From positions 207,560,420 through 207,624,419 of the forward strand of contig OY282560.1 of NCBI GenBank assembly GCA_958295665.1: a stretch of DNA of 64,000 bases. The letters run 5' to 3'. The notes beneath the pieces were generated by a model that was given only the letters and a program-made list of their open reading frames with translations, was not told where the DNA came from and made no database searches. This stretch comes from Tipula vernalis. Lineage: Eukaryota; Arthropoda; Insecta; Diptera; Tipulidae. A program made the translations under genes and the position numbers. Positions 1 to 12,386 of the stretch are shown piece by piece (the first letter of the stretch is position 1; each line of letters opens with the position of its first letter).

Positions 1-3000
1 TAAATACCAAATTTAATCAGCTTTGGAAATATCTTTGTTTATTAAATTTGTGCCATCTGTGACCTAGAAGTAAGTTTTGTTTTTATGTATCAAAATGCGA
101 CTTACTTACTGCACAATCACTTATGAGCACATTCACCCAAGACTTGCTTGATATCGGTAATGACATTAATATGATCATATAGCCTGGTAAAGGATCACAT
201 TATAAACGATTAAGCTTATCGATATATAAAAATGTTACAATGTTGCGCAGACAAATTTTATGTTCACCTTTATATTCCCCGATTTTCATTGCACCAAAAA
301 CTTCCTTAAAATGAAATAAAAAATTATTTATTGGCCCACAAACAATTTAATTATATCAAATGACATAGATAAATTGTAGGTGACCTTTCTGTAATGCAAC
401 GGAAATACCAAAAATGAAAAATTTGTGCCAAACCCATTGTACTTATATCCATCGATCGCATCCAGTATCACCCCAATGTGCGCTCCCATTTGGAAAATGA
501 GTACACACTTACTGTATAAACAAAAACAAAAAAAAAAACTTTATCAGACATGTTGACTACAAAAAAACAAAAAAAAAAAATGGAAAATCTTGAGCTTTTC
601 GCACAAAGTGAATTTATATTTTGGCTAAACATACATTTTAAAACATCAGTACACAAATAAATGTTTTATGATTCTTATCTAATCTGGAATGGAAACTAAT
701 TTTTAATTTAATTTATTGATTGATAACAGAAATTAAGTGTATATATTCGAAATGATTATTTTTGCTTACTTATACAAATTAAATTTATTTTGCTTAGATT
801 TTGAAATTTTTTTTTTTTTTTTGGTATGAGATTCCTGTTTTGATTGACATCTAGATATGGGCTGGGCCATTTATTATATTATGACTGTGATTTATAAATG
901 TCGTGTAGGAGTGCGGGTGATTTTGTGTTTTTTTGTTTTGTTTTTAATTTGTATCTTCATTTTATCGTTTTTAATTGATTTTTTTTTTTAGATAAATTTG
1001 AAATTATCTTATCAAAAATATATACTTGAGAGATTATATTTGTAATACAATTTAATGCTTAAGTATGAAAATTATGTTTTTTTTATCGTAGCTAATACGT
1101 TGAACTGATATATTTGGATAATTGAAGAATTAATGTACGTCGGATAACAGTGTAGACACGGTAATCTCCTCTAGTTTCAGATAAACTAGATTTTGATCCT
1201 TATAAAATGTCATTAGATTTTAAGCAGTTGGGTCGATATTTTTCAGTTCTGAGGTACATAAATCAAATTAATTAATGTTATTTTCGATTGATTTTTTCCC
1301 CTCAAAAGCAATCTCAATTTCGGCGTAAATCGAAGAGAAACATCTCATTGCTTTTTTACGTTTGTGGGTTACCTGTCAAAAAATAAAAAACTAGAAAATT
1401 GCAAATATCAAATCTAAAAAATTGGTTTTCGATGCAATGTTGAGATTAATTTAATGACTCTTCTAAACAAAAAATAGCCATAATAAGTTTTCAAACTGAA
1501 AACGGCAGCCAATTAGCCAAATGAGAGAACCAGAATAAAAAAAACATATTTATGTAAAAGAGAAGTAAATCTACGGAAAAATCGAGATTTCCAAAAAATG
1601 CTCTCGAGCAAAAATATTTGGTCCTCAGAACCACGTTTTAACAAACTAGAAGTAAAAAGAGCTCTTATCGGGGGCGAAAATTAGTACACTCAAAATAACC
1701 ACAGAAATCGATAGAGGGATGAATTCTAAGCAAAAAATGTTTCGTGAAGTTTTCCGATAAATCAATATTTTTCAATGTTGATTTTTCATCTAAAAAATGC
1801 ATGTTTGTGAGCAATCTGAAAATTTCATCGAAAATTGCGATTGGTTTTTTAACGATAACTTTCTTAATTTTTAAAATATCTAATCGCTCCAAAAACCATT
1901 TTGCAGGGAATTGCAAGGTATTCTAGGCCTGTAAAGTTGAAGTTCCTTGAAGCCTTCGTTTTTGGATTTTTGAGTTTAAAGGGCTCACAGTGAAATGCGA
2001 CAGGAAACATTCAATTTTTTGAGAATGAAGCTTAATTGACAATTTCAGTTGTTCTCTAACATTCTCTAACTTTCTTCTGAAGCTTCTATTAACAATATAA
2101 CGAATAGAACATTAAGTTGTACGTGAATATCTAAAGCACATACAGCTCAAATTGAACAATGATTTTGATGATACATTTTATAATTTGTGATGCTGTTGAC
2201 GCTTTAATCATTCCATGATGATATTTCAAACTAACTGAATAAAAATTTCAAAGTACACGGCAGCATAGATCTGTCGAAGTTATTGCTAAGTATATCCTAA
2301 ATTTAAGTATTCCTAAAACGGGTACATATTAGTTATAGAAACCCTTAAATTTCCCAAACGTTTCTCATCTCAAATGTTCAAAAATTAATTAAATTAAAAT
2401 TGTTGAAAATAATTAAGTAACTAAGTACTTAAAACTCTTTATTTCTGTTTTATTCAATTCGCCACCTATCGTTTATACTTTACAGGGACATCTAGATCTA
2501 CCAAAGGATGGCTTAGAGAACCGCGAGACCATTAATTTCATTCAGTGCATCATTTGGATCAAATTCCTAATTTTTTGTGATTTTATTGAAATCGAATGGC
2601 CTGTCATCGTATTTAGGGCTAAACACTACAATACATGCATGACTGATAGTCTTTAAAACCGAAAATCAAGTATTTCCTGTCCCGGTCGCCGACAGTACTA
2701 GAATTTATTTATTTTCAAACCCGGTACGTTCAGATTCAAACGCCATAGAATTAAATACTGTACTTGTTTGGTTGGTTCCAGTAAGCCTGGTTATTTTATT
2801 TAAATAACAATAACATTCGGTGACATTCGATTGACGTTATAAAGGTCGCATTATCTCGTTTTCGATTGACCAAAACAACTAAATTCGATCATTTTCTAAA
2901 GGAGCATCCTCGAAATCTCAACAATAAAAATCCCAAAATAAAATCTTGAAAAACATTCAGTAAAGTGCCAGAAGTCCCGATTAGGCCTTGAGGTGATCTC

Positions 3001-3053
3001 TATTTTAGTATGTGAATAATTATTAAAAGACACAAATTTTCGAAAAACGTTCT
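1..3053. other. AT-rich non-coding stretch
   Basis: No convincing coding region on either strand; the open frames are short and of low-complexity composition. It holds A/T homopolymer tracts (around 530-580, 806-822 and 984-992) and no repeat with recognisable ends. Probably intergenic or intronic host DNA. Confidence 0.6.
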
Positions 3054-3249
3054 GGGGTGCGATTATGTATCTCGTATCAGTTACGAGTTTGGAGAATTCA
3101 AAATATGTTGACAAATTTTCTTTAAAAAGAATCTTTTTAATCATTACGAATGTGTTTGTCGTACTTAAAAAGTTGTACGAGTAAAACAACAACAACAAGT
3201 CGCAATTACTCGTAACTCGAAACTCGTAATGTTTACATAATCGCACCCC
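3054..3249. mobile_element. MITE-like 196-bp element with 16-bp inverted ends
   Basis: The left end GGGGTGCGATTATGTA (3054-3069) is repeated as a perfect reverse complement at 3234-3249. The inner flanks also carry inverted CTCGTA/TACGAG motifs. There is no coding capacity. The matched ends and short length are those of a non-autonomous DNA transposon. If one more base pair on each side is included the ends begin C(A/T)GGGG, as in hAT elements, but I could not find a convincing target duplication, so the superfamily is open. Confidence 0.6.
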
Positions 3250-3782
3250 TGATTTCTATTAATATTGGAATCTTAATAAATCGTCAAAACGGGGTTGGAG
3301 GCGGCAGTCATCAGTCTCTAAGGTATTCAATGAATTAAAATAATTTTTCAAAAATTTCTTATAATTAAAAAACATTTTTTTGAGATTTTGTTTGTCAAAT
3401 CGAGGGTAGTAATCCTTTTCTACGATGTCGAGTTCAGGTTTTTTGTATTGAGTTGATTTTTTTTTATTTATATAATCGAAAAAGAAAACTATGTTTAAGG
3501 TCGTTTTCGTATCGCTTTTTACACCTCTTTCAAAAATCAATCCATAAATCAAACAGGAACATCGAATTGCTCATTTTTATTTAGGTGTGCATGGGTTTGA
3601 CGTCTAAACACAAAAAACCCAAATGTCGCTTTCAATAAAGTCACATGAAATATGTCAATCAAAATGACAGCAAAATGACAATACTAGTTTTTGGTATTAG
3701 TAAAAGTGGGATAAATCTGCCAAAAATGAACAATTGTAATCGACGAAAAATTTTACTCAACGGATTTATTGTGATCGAAAAC

Positions 3783-3934
3783 GATATTAGGCGTTTTCGG
3801 AAATCGACCTTTGGTAACTTCAGAGAAAGTTTCGATCATTAAATTACTCGTAGACCATTAAGTATAGGATAATTTAACGGTCGAAACATACTTTTGAAGT
3901 TACCCAAGGTCTATTTCCGAAAACGCCTAATATT
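3783..3934. repeat. 152-bp imperfect palindrome
   Basis: Two arms of about 68 bp are near-exact reverse complements. The left arm starts GATATTAGGCGTTTTCGG at 3783 and the right arm ends in its complement at 3934. The loop around 3848-3866 is short. It could be a foldback MITE core or a structured transcript. There is no gene and no obvious target duplication. Confidence 0.7.
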
Positions 3935-4265
3935 AAACCTATTGACATTTATGAATGAATGGTATAAACTTATCAACTAGTTATGTATTTAGAAAACTTG
4001 AAATTTAGATAAAAAATCGACTTAAGACGTACCCCATTATTACTTATTATTAGCAACATCAAGAGCACCAATGAAATGCAATAAGGGGAGGCCTAGACAT
4101 GTCTTGCAATCATGGATGCAAGAAATTTTCGAAATAGAGAATCCTCAAAAAAATTTACACATGTGATCCTTGGGTGAAATTTCACCCACATATTAAAATA
4201 ATATAATAAAGAAACATAATTATTTATTTCATTTTGGTTATTGTTAATAAATTTACTATAGTGGT

Positions 4266-4533
4266 AAACACTACATCTAACCGACCAAACGGCGCAGAGG
4301 TTAAAGCTGCGGTGGTTGAATCGGGAGGTACCGGGTTCGAATCCCTATAGGGGTGGCATGGGCCGACCCACCTTTCATGTCATCATTATAGGCGGGCTTG
4401 AAGCAATGCAATGTACAGGTGGTTTACTGCGTAAGATAGGACGTACAAAAATTACGAAAGAATTGGGAGTGCTTTGAGCCCCCTTACTTAAAAGATTGCA
4501 GAGATAGAAACAAACAAACAAACACTACATCTA
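4266..4533 (+). mobile_element. tRNA-derived SINE, full length with target duplication
   Basis: The body (4280-4519, about 240 bp) begins with a tRNA-like head: an A-box-like segment GGCGCAGAGGTTAAAGC near 4291 and a B box GGGTTCGAATCCC near 4337. A tRNA-unrelated body follows and it ends in a CAAA repeat tail. It is flanked by a perfect 14-bp direct repeat, AAACACTACATCTA, at 4266-4279 and 4520-4533. An internal RNA polymerase III promoter, a simple-repeat tail and a target duplication are the hallmarks of a SINE mobilised by a non-LTR retrotransposon. Related copies lie at 9049-9318 and 37536-37872. The perfect duplication suggests this is the youngest of the three. Confidence 0.9.
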
Positions 4534-7334
4534 CGTGAATAATAGAATTATTCTATTCCTACTTCTGTGGAATGAAATTATTCATTCTGGAATGAAATTT
4601 TATGGTATTGTTGTGCGTAAAAATACCAAAGTAAGACTACAATAGTGTGGTTATCTATCTATCTGCGTGCGAATGTTTATTCACGGTTTTTTATTCTTGT
4701 TGATTTTGGTTTTATAATATTATTATGACAAGTTTGCACTGGATTTTATACGTATTGTAAAATTTTATAGAGCTGCCGGGCTTAATAAACAAATACATGA
4801 AGTTTGGGTAGTCTTAATAGTTAAAAATTATAGGGCTTTAAAATGTAAAGACGAACTCATTTGGGAACGTCGGCCTCATTTTGATAGATGAACTTAAATA
4901 GGGAAGGAAGTTACAGTAGGAGGAAGGGAAGGAAGTTACATCGGTTTAAATTAAAAATTCAAGGCTAACAGAAACAAATATTTTTAGATGAACTACGTAC
5001 TCGTAGTAGCTACCCTATAATTTCTATAAACCCGGTGAAGTCTATAAGCAACTTAAGAAAAGCAATCTCGTGAATTATGTAAAAATGCTTTAGTCCTAGA
5101 TAACTTTGTCGTTAAGACAGTATTTTGTTAATTCTAAAAGTCTCTCCAAACTTTAATTAAGGGAGAATAGAAGAAGGAAAGTAAGCTTACTTTGACCTTG
5201 TTTCTAAAGTTGCCCACGCAATAAACAAGTTGATCTAAATTTACTTGAATGCCTTGTTATCCCTTCTCAATGGGTTTTCCATTTAACGATATTATTCAAG
5301 CCTGTCTATAGTTTTCAAAAATTTTATGGGTTCTTGCGATCTTTCTTACCAACCTTAAATGCACAAAGCAATTGATGGTGTTTTACGGAACAAGTTTCTT
5401 ATAGATTAATAGGTCTTTTCTGAAAAAATGTGGCATGAACTGCTATTTGGTCCTATTCGAATCAATTAGAGAGTGTTTTATATCATAAATTATGAAAATC
5501 AGACGAAGTAATCATGTAAAATAATAGCTTACAAAAATTTGAATATTTATTCAAATTTCGTAATCCATTAAAAAAATTTGATAAAACTTTCTTTTTTTGA
5601 TTTTCGTTCAAAATTTCGTAGAATTTGATTTACTAAATTTTTTTAAAGATTGATGAACTTCAGAATGTAAGTATTTAAATACATAGTTTAAATTTTCTAG
5701 AGGAAAGACCTTTCAAAATTTGTAAAATTTGTAGTAATTAATAAAAAATACGAATTATAGAAAACTTCAAAAATTGATCAAAATTTAAGAAGCATTTTAA
5801 AACGCAACAGAAATTCGAAAAGCTTTCAAATCGATATAGACTAATTTCCAGAATCGAGTGTCGATTTGCATTTGAAACTTTACATTTGATCTAATTGTTG
5901 TAGTACTCCTATTGTGTTCTAAGCCTTTAAGTTGATTGGCAACGTACTTTTTAGTATTCGATCGAGTTCAGCACTTCGGCACAAGTTCGTAGCAGTTGGA
6001 AAACCTAGTTTACTGATGTCTGACTATGACAATTAACTTTTCTGTTGAATTAGCTTTTCTGTCTGATCAAAGCACAAAAAAGCATCGGTAGTATAGTTTG
6101 AGTTGACATAAAACACACATTATCTGGCCTTAAGCAAATAAAGCGCAGTGTACGGTTACATAATGTACATTGAATATGCATTGCATCTTCTAATGTTCAA
6201 TGCTGTATATTTTTTATTAAGCTTATTATTTACAGAACAATTCTAAAAATCCCTTTTAGTTATTTTTAATTCAATTACTTTTGCTTGCCTCTTATTAGTA
6301 ATTAATCTTTCTTAAATAAAAAATATATTTGGTCTCATTCGTACACTACAAATAAACTTTACACTACGCACTTATCACAAACGAAAAAATAAAAATTAAA
6401 CTTTCGAGTATTTCAAAATTAGTAAGGACCTTTTGCAATTTGCCCCTTCAAAAATTATTTATGGATTACCATATTGTCCAGAAAGAAAAATGATACCATC
6501 GTATTTTTAAAAATAAAAACTCACGCAAAAATCCCGAAAAACACCGGAAGTCTCCATTAAATGTTTATTAACCACTTACAATCAACTATAACATAAAAAC
6601 AAAAGTATCCTACGTAAGTTCATGTCATCTTTGCACTCGGTTTATTTTTTCTCTAAAATCTCAAACCCAACTTTATATACTCCATGTAAAAGATAGATAC
6701 TCTCAATTAATGGTACTAAGTTAACCTTAAAACTTACATAAGTTAATTAATTAAATTAAGTAATACAAAATAAAGGAGAACTTCAGGTAAAAGAATTACC
6801 AATAAACAATTTAAGCTGATTTAGATTCAAGAATCTTATCTAAAGTAGTTTGTTTAGCCATTATTTTGAATTTTTGGCCAGGGTCTCAATTAAGTAAACC
6901 TTAATTTTAATAATGTTTTCGTTAGCACGCTTCTGGCATGTAGCGCTCCTTAATAAACTTCAAATATTTTTGAGGTCATCCATGCTTTTTAAGTACATAT
7001 TTGAAAACACTTATTGGATTTTTAATTTATTGATGTCTAAATTTAAAACAAAATCGAGGGTTTAAATTTTTGGCTATAATAGCGCCTTTTCTTGAATTTT
7101 AGGTATTCATGTGTGATACTTTTTTGCACCGTGCCAAGCTACTCAACTAATTTCTGGTTAATTCGACAATATTTAGTGTCAGTTTGTTTTTTGCCAATGA
7201 TTCATTATCTTTCCCTTCACAGTATGTGACGATGAAAATCGTACCCATTTAACTATATACGATTCTGATGTGGAGTTTGATTGGGCAAAATAAATTAATC
7301 TAAAATAAAAATAAAAGGATTTAAATGTTGGAGT
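4534..7334. other. AT-rich gene-less stretch
   Basis: No supportable gene. A 15-bp direct repeat, GGGAAGGAAGTTACA, occurs at 4901-4915 and 4926-4940. The rest is AT-rich sequence with no recognisable domain or terminal repeats. A 12-base G run follows at 7335-7346. Confidence 0.55.
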
Positions 7335-7440
7335 GGGGGGGGGGGGTTAGAACGGGGAATACATTTATTTATTATTAGCAACATGAAATGTGGGTACGCG
7401 GTGATGTGCCTGAGGAATGTGAGATCCAGACAAGAGCCTC

Positions 7441-7623
7441 TCAGTGTGTTGGAGACTGGTTGAAGATGTTCTTGATGAATTGTGGGAATTCAGGTTTAGC
7501 GATGTCATCGGTCTTGAAGTCGCCGCAGAAGAGCGCAAGCGGTATGTAGTTGTTCTCGCTGATATCTGGCGGTATGCACTGGCGATTATGTTTGTACGGG
7601 GCGAGTGCCTGGTACGTAAGCAT
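7441..7623 (-). pseudogene. endonuclease-like fragment of a retroelement or Helentron-type element
   Basis: A short minus-strand frame contains a CGDF segment followed about ten residues later by PEFPQFIKN. This resembles the GDFN-containing strand and following helix of apurinic-type endonucleases carried by non-LTR retrotransposons and some Helitron relatives. The local sequence is less AT-rich than its surroundings. The frame is cut at both ends and stop codons follow. It is a small relic that cannot be assigned to a clade; chance resemblance is possible. Confidence 0.4.
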
Positions 7624-7787
7624 GGAGTTCTATTTCAGTGAAATTACGGTAAACGATGTGAAATGAGATCTCTTTCAAATTATATATATACCATTTTTCA
7701 TAAGAATTTTGTCCGTAATTTGAATTTTGTAGTTAGTGATTTGAATTAAAATCTAAGTGGAGATTAATTATTTTAACTGTCACAGTT

Positions 7788-8014
7788 TCTTTAGGCACAA
7801 ATTGACCCTAGAACTGCTTCGATCACATGAGGGTTTTCTCGCTACTGTACTCTCAATCATTGTAAATCGATATTTTGTAGTTTGTAATTTTAATTCAAAT
7901 TTATGTTATTATAAAATTATTTTAAGATCTCGTCTTTATACCAAATTAACAAGAGAACTGCTCCGATGAGATAAGCCGTTCTCTCGCTGCAGTGGCTCAA
8001 CCATTATAAATCGC
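7788..8014. repeat. two-copy degenerate repeat, about 145-bp spacing
   Basis: Copy one (about 7788-7869) and copy two (about 7933-8014) share, in order, a TCTTTA..CAAATT start, GAACTGCT.CGAT, TTCTCGCT and CATT.TAAATCG. It is an old tandem duplication without coding function. Confidence 0.55.
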
Positions 8015-9035
8015 TCGCAATCAGAGATGATTAAGTCATTGCGACAATATTATGCATGGGGCATGAAACCTAAGGACTAACCTTATTGTTGATGTGTAAT
8101 TGTCCCCGACCAAGGGTAAAATTTCGTGTCGCAAAATTTCGTGTCATCGAATATAAATGAAAAAATTTAATTGTATACACTAGTTGGGAGTAGAAGCGAT
8201 ACGAAAGGCACCATTTCTTTGATCTGTGTCTGCAAGTAAGACAATTTCGTTGATTTGATAAACCCATCAGTAGAAGCGACGTGCGTGATACAATACACAT
8301 GATTTGTGTCTGCCAGATTGGCGAAGCGTTTTGAGGATCATTAATATTAAGGATTCTTTAGGAAAACAAGAATTTCATAGACATTTTGTAAATTTTAATT
8401 TTAACTTTTTAATTTTTTTGGTTTCTGAATTTTTTTCGGAATTTAAGTTTCTATATTTTTTTGTTGTAGATAAATTAGCCAACTCTTTAAATAAACAATT
8501 ATTATAAAATAATTGTGATATTGTTTGTATTTATATTTTAATATTTCATTATCGGATTAATTAATAATACTTAAATATAACGATAAATTCAACATTGTCT
8601 GACATTCAATTTCGTTATCAAACATTAAAAATTGTAAAATTATTTTGCGTTTTACAAAATTACATTAATTATTCGCGATGCAAGATAATTCGACATTTTG
8701 ATTCCAAAATTATAAAATTTCGAGATTTCGATTTCGAGCTTGTGATTTCGATGTAACGTTTGTCGAGATATTATGTAAATATATGTATATTAAGATATTA
8801 TTAAATGTGGTTCTTAAAAGACTCATTTTAAAAATTTTGAAAGAAAGAATCTTGAATGGGACAAAATCTCCAAAATCAAAAAATATTTAAAAGACAAAAT
8901 CTCGAAAAAAAACTCGATAAGTTACTTAAATGGTTTCGAGATTTTAATGTGAGAAGTCAAGAAAAAAAATTCTAAAAGTATCTTTTTACAATTTTCGGAA
9001 GTTCCTAATTTTTTATCAAAATATTTTTGAAATAC
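8015..9035. other. AT-rich stretch without a gene
   Basis: Nothing recognisable on either strand. Around 8690-8960 short TTTCGA/TCGAAA-type motifs recur (for example AAATTTCGAGATTTCGATTT near 8716), but no repeat unit or ends can be defined. Confidence 0.5.
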
Positions 9036-9048
9036 AATTTATATTGTT

Positions 9049-9318
9049 ACCGGCCAAATGGCACAAAGTTTAAAGCTGCGGCGTTTGAATCGAGATGTAG
9101 GCAGGCGATGAACACAACTATGACCCTCGTTCGTCTCTTTTAGAGTTCAGAATTCACCTGTACCTGTTACCTGTATCAGTCAGTTCAGCACTACAGGCTG
9201 CCATGAAGTAATGTAAGCCCTGTCTACTGCGTAAGATAGGACGCTAAAAGCGAACTGAGTAAGAATAGGGAATGCCTTGGGCCTTAGAAAATATTTTAAA
9301 GATAAAAACGAACAAATA
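9049..9318 (+). mobile_element. older copy of the tRNA-derived SINE
   Basis: It starts ACCGGCCAAATGGCACAAAG and shares with the copy at 4280 the AAAGCTGCGG segment and, downstream, the TACTGCGTAAGATAGGACG segment and a GGGAATGCCTTGGGCC version of the 3' part. The B-box region is replaced by unrelated sequence and the tail is eroded to AACGAAC. A loose match between flanks (about 9036-9048 and 9316-9329) may be a worn target duplication. The divergence indicates an old insertion. Confidence 0.75.
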
Positions 9319-9440
9319 TTTAAATTGTTCATTTTATTATGAAAATTGTGTTTTATAATTGTGAGGCCAATACTCATAATTGCACGCCGCCAACTGATTT
9401 AACGACATTATTTCAGTGGAAGATATTGAATCCCTTCTCT

Positions 9441-9500
9441 CAGCGCTTCTCAAACTTTTTCATACTGCGGCCCTCGAAGTCCGAAAAATAAAATCGAGGA
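9441..9500 (+). mobile_element. hAT-like transposon end (left type)
   Basis: CAGCGCTTCTCAAACT followed by a CTGCGGCCCTCG segment resembles the widespread hAT terminal type CAGnGnTTCTCAAACT followed by a GC-rich GGCCC block. The reversed counterpart lies at about 16777-16842. No matching 8-bp duplication was found beside the two ends, so they may be the ends of one expanded element or of two separate relics. Confidence 0.55.
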
Positions 9501-9704
9501 CCCTCAATAATTTTATAAATTCAATAATAGTAAATTCAATAATTTATTGAATAATATTGGATGCTTAGTATTTTAGCCATTAATGTGCAAGAAAGGATCT
9601 CGGATGTTCCGCAATGTGTGTTTGTCTAATCATGTCGCTGAGTTTTTGTTACTTATCCCACAACATGGTTTTTATCTGAATACCATTGGAGTTCGAAAAC
9701 CTCA

Positions 9705-9893
9705 ACTACACATTTAGAAAAAGGTTTCGAAGATTGTTTTGAATGACCTAGAATTTGGTTGGCTGGTGCGGTTCAAGAGGTATTCACATTTCAAAATTTA
9801 GTTAACAGTCATGTTGTGTGATAAATAAAAAAGAAGGAAAACCCATTACAGGATGTAATCGCATTACCGGCATCTCAACAATGCCGTCTTTCA

Positions 9894-9928
<35 letters not shown>

Positions 9929-10330
9929 CAAACAAAACCATTTTCATTCATACATTTCATAAGCAAAATAAAATTTTCAAAGTAAGTATCTAGTATTCTA
10001 TGACTTTTATTATTTTAGTTTTTTACTGGAATGTATTAAGTATGAAGGGAATCTTTACCTAGAGATCTTAGCCATACCTTTTTTTTCTTCTGCCTTTGTT
10101 TCACGAAAATCGGATGAGTTCTTTTCGAATTACTCAGATATCAACAGCGAGGATATAAGGCATCTCTCTCCCTCTAGCGCTTTGCTTGAGTTGAGATGCC
10201 TAAAAACTCAACCACATGATTAGACAAAGTATGCTTTGGTAATATTTTCTTTCAATGACCTAGAATTTGGTTTTTGTTTGAAGTTTCCAGCGAGTGCGGT
10301 TCAAAAGATATTCGCGTCACAAAAAAGTTT
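9705..10330 (+). repeat. direct repeat pair of about 100 bp, 480 bp apart
   Basis: About 9690-9795 and 10195-10315 share, in order, AAACTCAAC/CCTCAACTACACA-type sequence, AATGACCTAGAATTTGGTT (exact), GTGCGGTTCAA and GATATTC.C. The second copy has about 15 bp of extra sequence. It lies just inside the hAT-like left end and may be subterminal sequence of that element. A (TA)n tract at about 9894-9921 lies between the copies. Confidence 0.6.
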
Positions 10331-11601
10331 TTTTTTAGGGTGGCCCGTTTTCTATTCCGGTGACTACAGTTTAATTTATTCGCTGTGAGAAAAGAGTAGG
10401 CCTAGTTTTGTTTTTGTCTCGTTTTTGTCATATGAATTTTTAGCAATTTTTCTTTGAGTTATCTCATTTTAGCTTGTTTTACATACTATGCAGAATTTTA
10501 CTGAATGTAAATGGGCCATTAAGTAGCTATTAAAAATTAGATTTATTAGTAGAAACGTCGGAACTGAATATTTTAAATGGGCATATTACATTATGAGTGG
10601 ACCAACAGATCAGTAGATGACTAACCAAAGTTAAAGCTAAACATTTTTAAGTTGATAATTCTTTATTTCGACTGTAACACAACTTAGAATGATATTTTAA
10701 ATTGATCTAATATAAAATTTAAAGTTTAAATGAACGCATTTGGATAATTTACTAGAATTTTTCTATACAAAATTTAACTTATCGAATTTCAATTTCTTAT
10801 TATAGTTTTACATCCAAAATTTGAAATTTTATTTACAATCTTGGAGTTTGGGGTTTGAAGTATTCAACGGTAACTAGGATTTAAATTTAAATTTTTGAAG
10901 CCAAATTTGACAAGCTGTCGTTTGAAATTTCAAAGTAAAATTAGTAACTTCTTCAAATTACTGAAAATGTAGGAATTTTCAATATAGAATTTTATAAATT
11001 TTTATATTCCTTATTTTTACTTTAAATTTAGTTTCTATCTTAGTTTAGAATGGTCGATTCAAATAAACAATTTAGGTATGCTATTTACACAATCTTTGGT
11101 CACTATGTAGTAAGTTAGTTGCTATACATTAGTTGTCTTATAAATAATAATTATACTTAAAATACTTAACTTTATATTTCCAATTTTTTAATGTTTACAA
11201 ATACAGTTTAATTGCTGGAATTTACTCTAAACTATATAAGTAATGTTAATTTTTTCTTTACAAAAATCTTTCAACATTTTCAAAGCTGAGCAGTCAAGTT
11301 CGAACGTCCCTCAAAAATTTATATGTACGTTCAATCGTTAGAATTTTTATATTTTTAGGATAAAATCTTCTAAACTTCTCACTATTGCAACGGAAATCAG
11401 CATTATAGTAATTTGAATTTCTTGTATTATACAACTGTCTAATCCGACTGTGAAAACTTTCACTATGGTTAAAAAACATTTTCAAGACTTTATATATGTA
11501 AAGATATCTAATCGGTAGCAAATTTAGTTGTCGAAAGATAGGAACTGAAGGTGTTGTCTGGGGAAGATGGTATATTAATTTAATTATCCTTTTCTATGCA
11601 A
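10331..11601. other. AT-rich stretch without a gene
   Basis: No domain, terminal repeat or tRNA-like sequence was seen. The frame on the minus strand at 11294-11521 has no family resemblance and ordinary AT-rich composition. Confidence 0.5.
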
Positions 11602-11868
11602 TATACGGAAAAAAATAATTTCTAATATGAAAAAAAAACGGATTAATTCACGAAACTTTGTTCTTGGTGCAAGAAAACATGATTACATAGAGAATATAGC
11701 TTTTCTTGATGGTTAATTATAATTTCTTAAGTTAAACGAAATAGGTTTGTTTGTAGAAACCGATTCTTCTGATTGAAAATAAGAAATTCTTAGGTTGAGA
11801 AACACGTTTCTTTATTTAGGTAACATCATTCTTGCTGGAAAACACATATTTTCTTGAGTAGAGTAAAA

Positions 11869-12122
11869 TGTATCAATCTATTGTTTGGATTTTCTTGTAT
11901 GTATCCGTTTATTTCTTATATGAAACTAGCTAATTCTTGACTAGGAAATGAATTTATGAATCTAATGCGTGGGCCTTCTTGGATGCATCTATTTAATTCT
12001 TAAGCAAAACTTGCTATTTCTTGACTATAGAAAATAATTTATGAATCTATTGTTTTTGTTTTCTTGTATGCATCGGTCTACTTCTTCTAGGGAACTTGAA
12101 TATTCTTCACTAGATAAACGAT
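11869..12122 (+). repeat. three tandem ~84-bp units of the left subterminal array
   Basis: Units start at about 11869, 11952 and 12037. Each runs AT.TAT.AATCTA, then TTTCTTG.ATGCAT, then a second TTCTT motif, then TTCTTGACTA. The regular spacing makes TTCTTG recur about every 40 bp. It lies inside the left arm of the 11602-14560 element and is probably part of its terminal recognition region. Confidence 0.65.
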
Positions 12123-12288
12123 TTTCTTATGACAACGCAATATTTCTTCGTTTCAGAAATATTTCTTCAATTTGTTTAAAATAATAAAATTGTATGCAAA
12201 TTTATTTTAATGATTTTTTTTATTTAACCATCAGAAATATAATATATAAGTATTTATATAAACAACAATTTAATTATCAAGCGTTATA

Positions 12289-12292
<4 letters not shown>

Positions 12293-12376
<84 letters not shown>
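12293..12376. repeat. (TA)n microsatellite, about 84 bp
   Basis: Nearly pure TA dinucleotide. It lies 11 bp past the stop codon of the spliced gene at 12387-13079. It is liable to length variation and assembly error. Confidence 0.9.
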
Positions 12377-12379
<3 letters not shown>

Positions 12380-12386
12380 AAAATAT

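Noticed and set aside
4280..4352. Possible functional tRNA gene
   Set aside because: Only internal promoter boxes are tRNA-like; the acceptor stem does not close, and the target duplication and CAAA tail identify a SINE.
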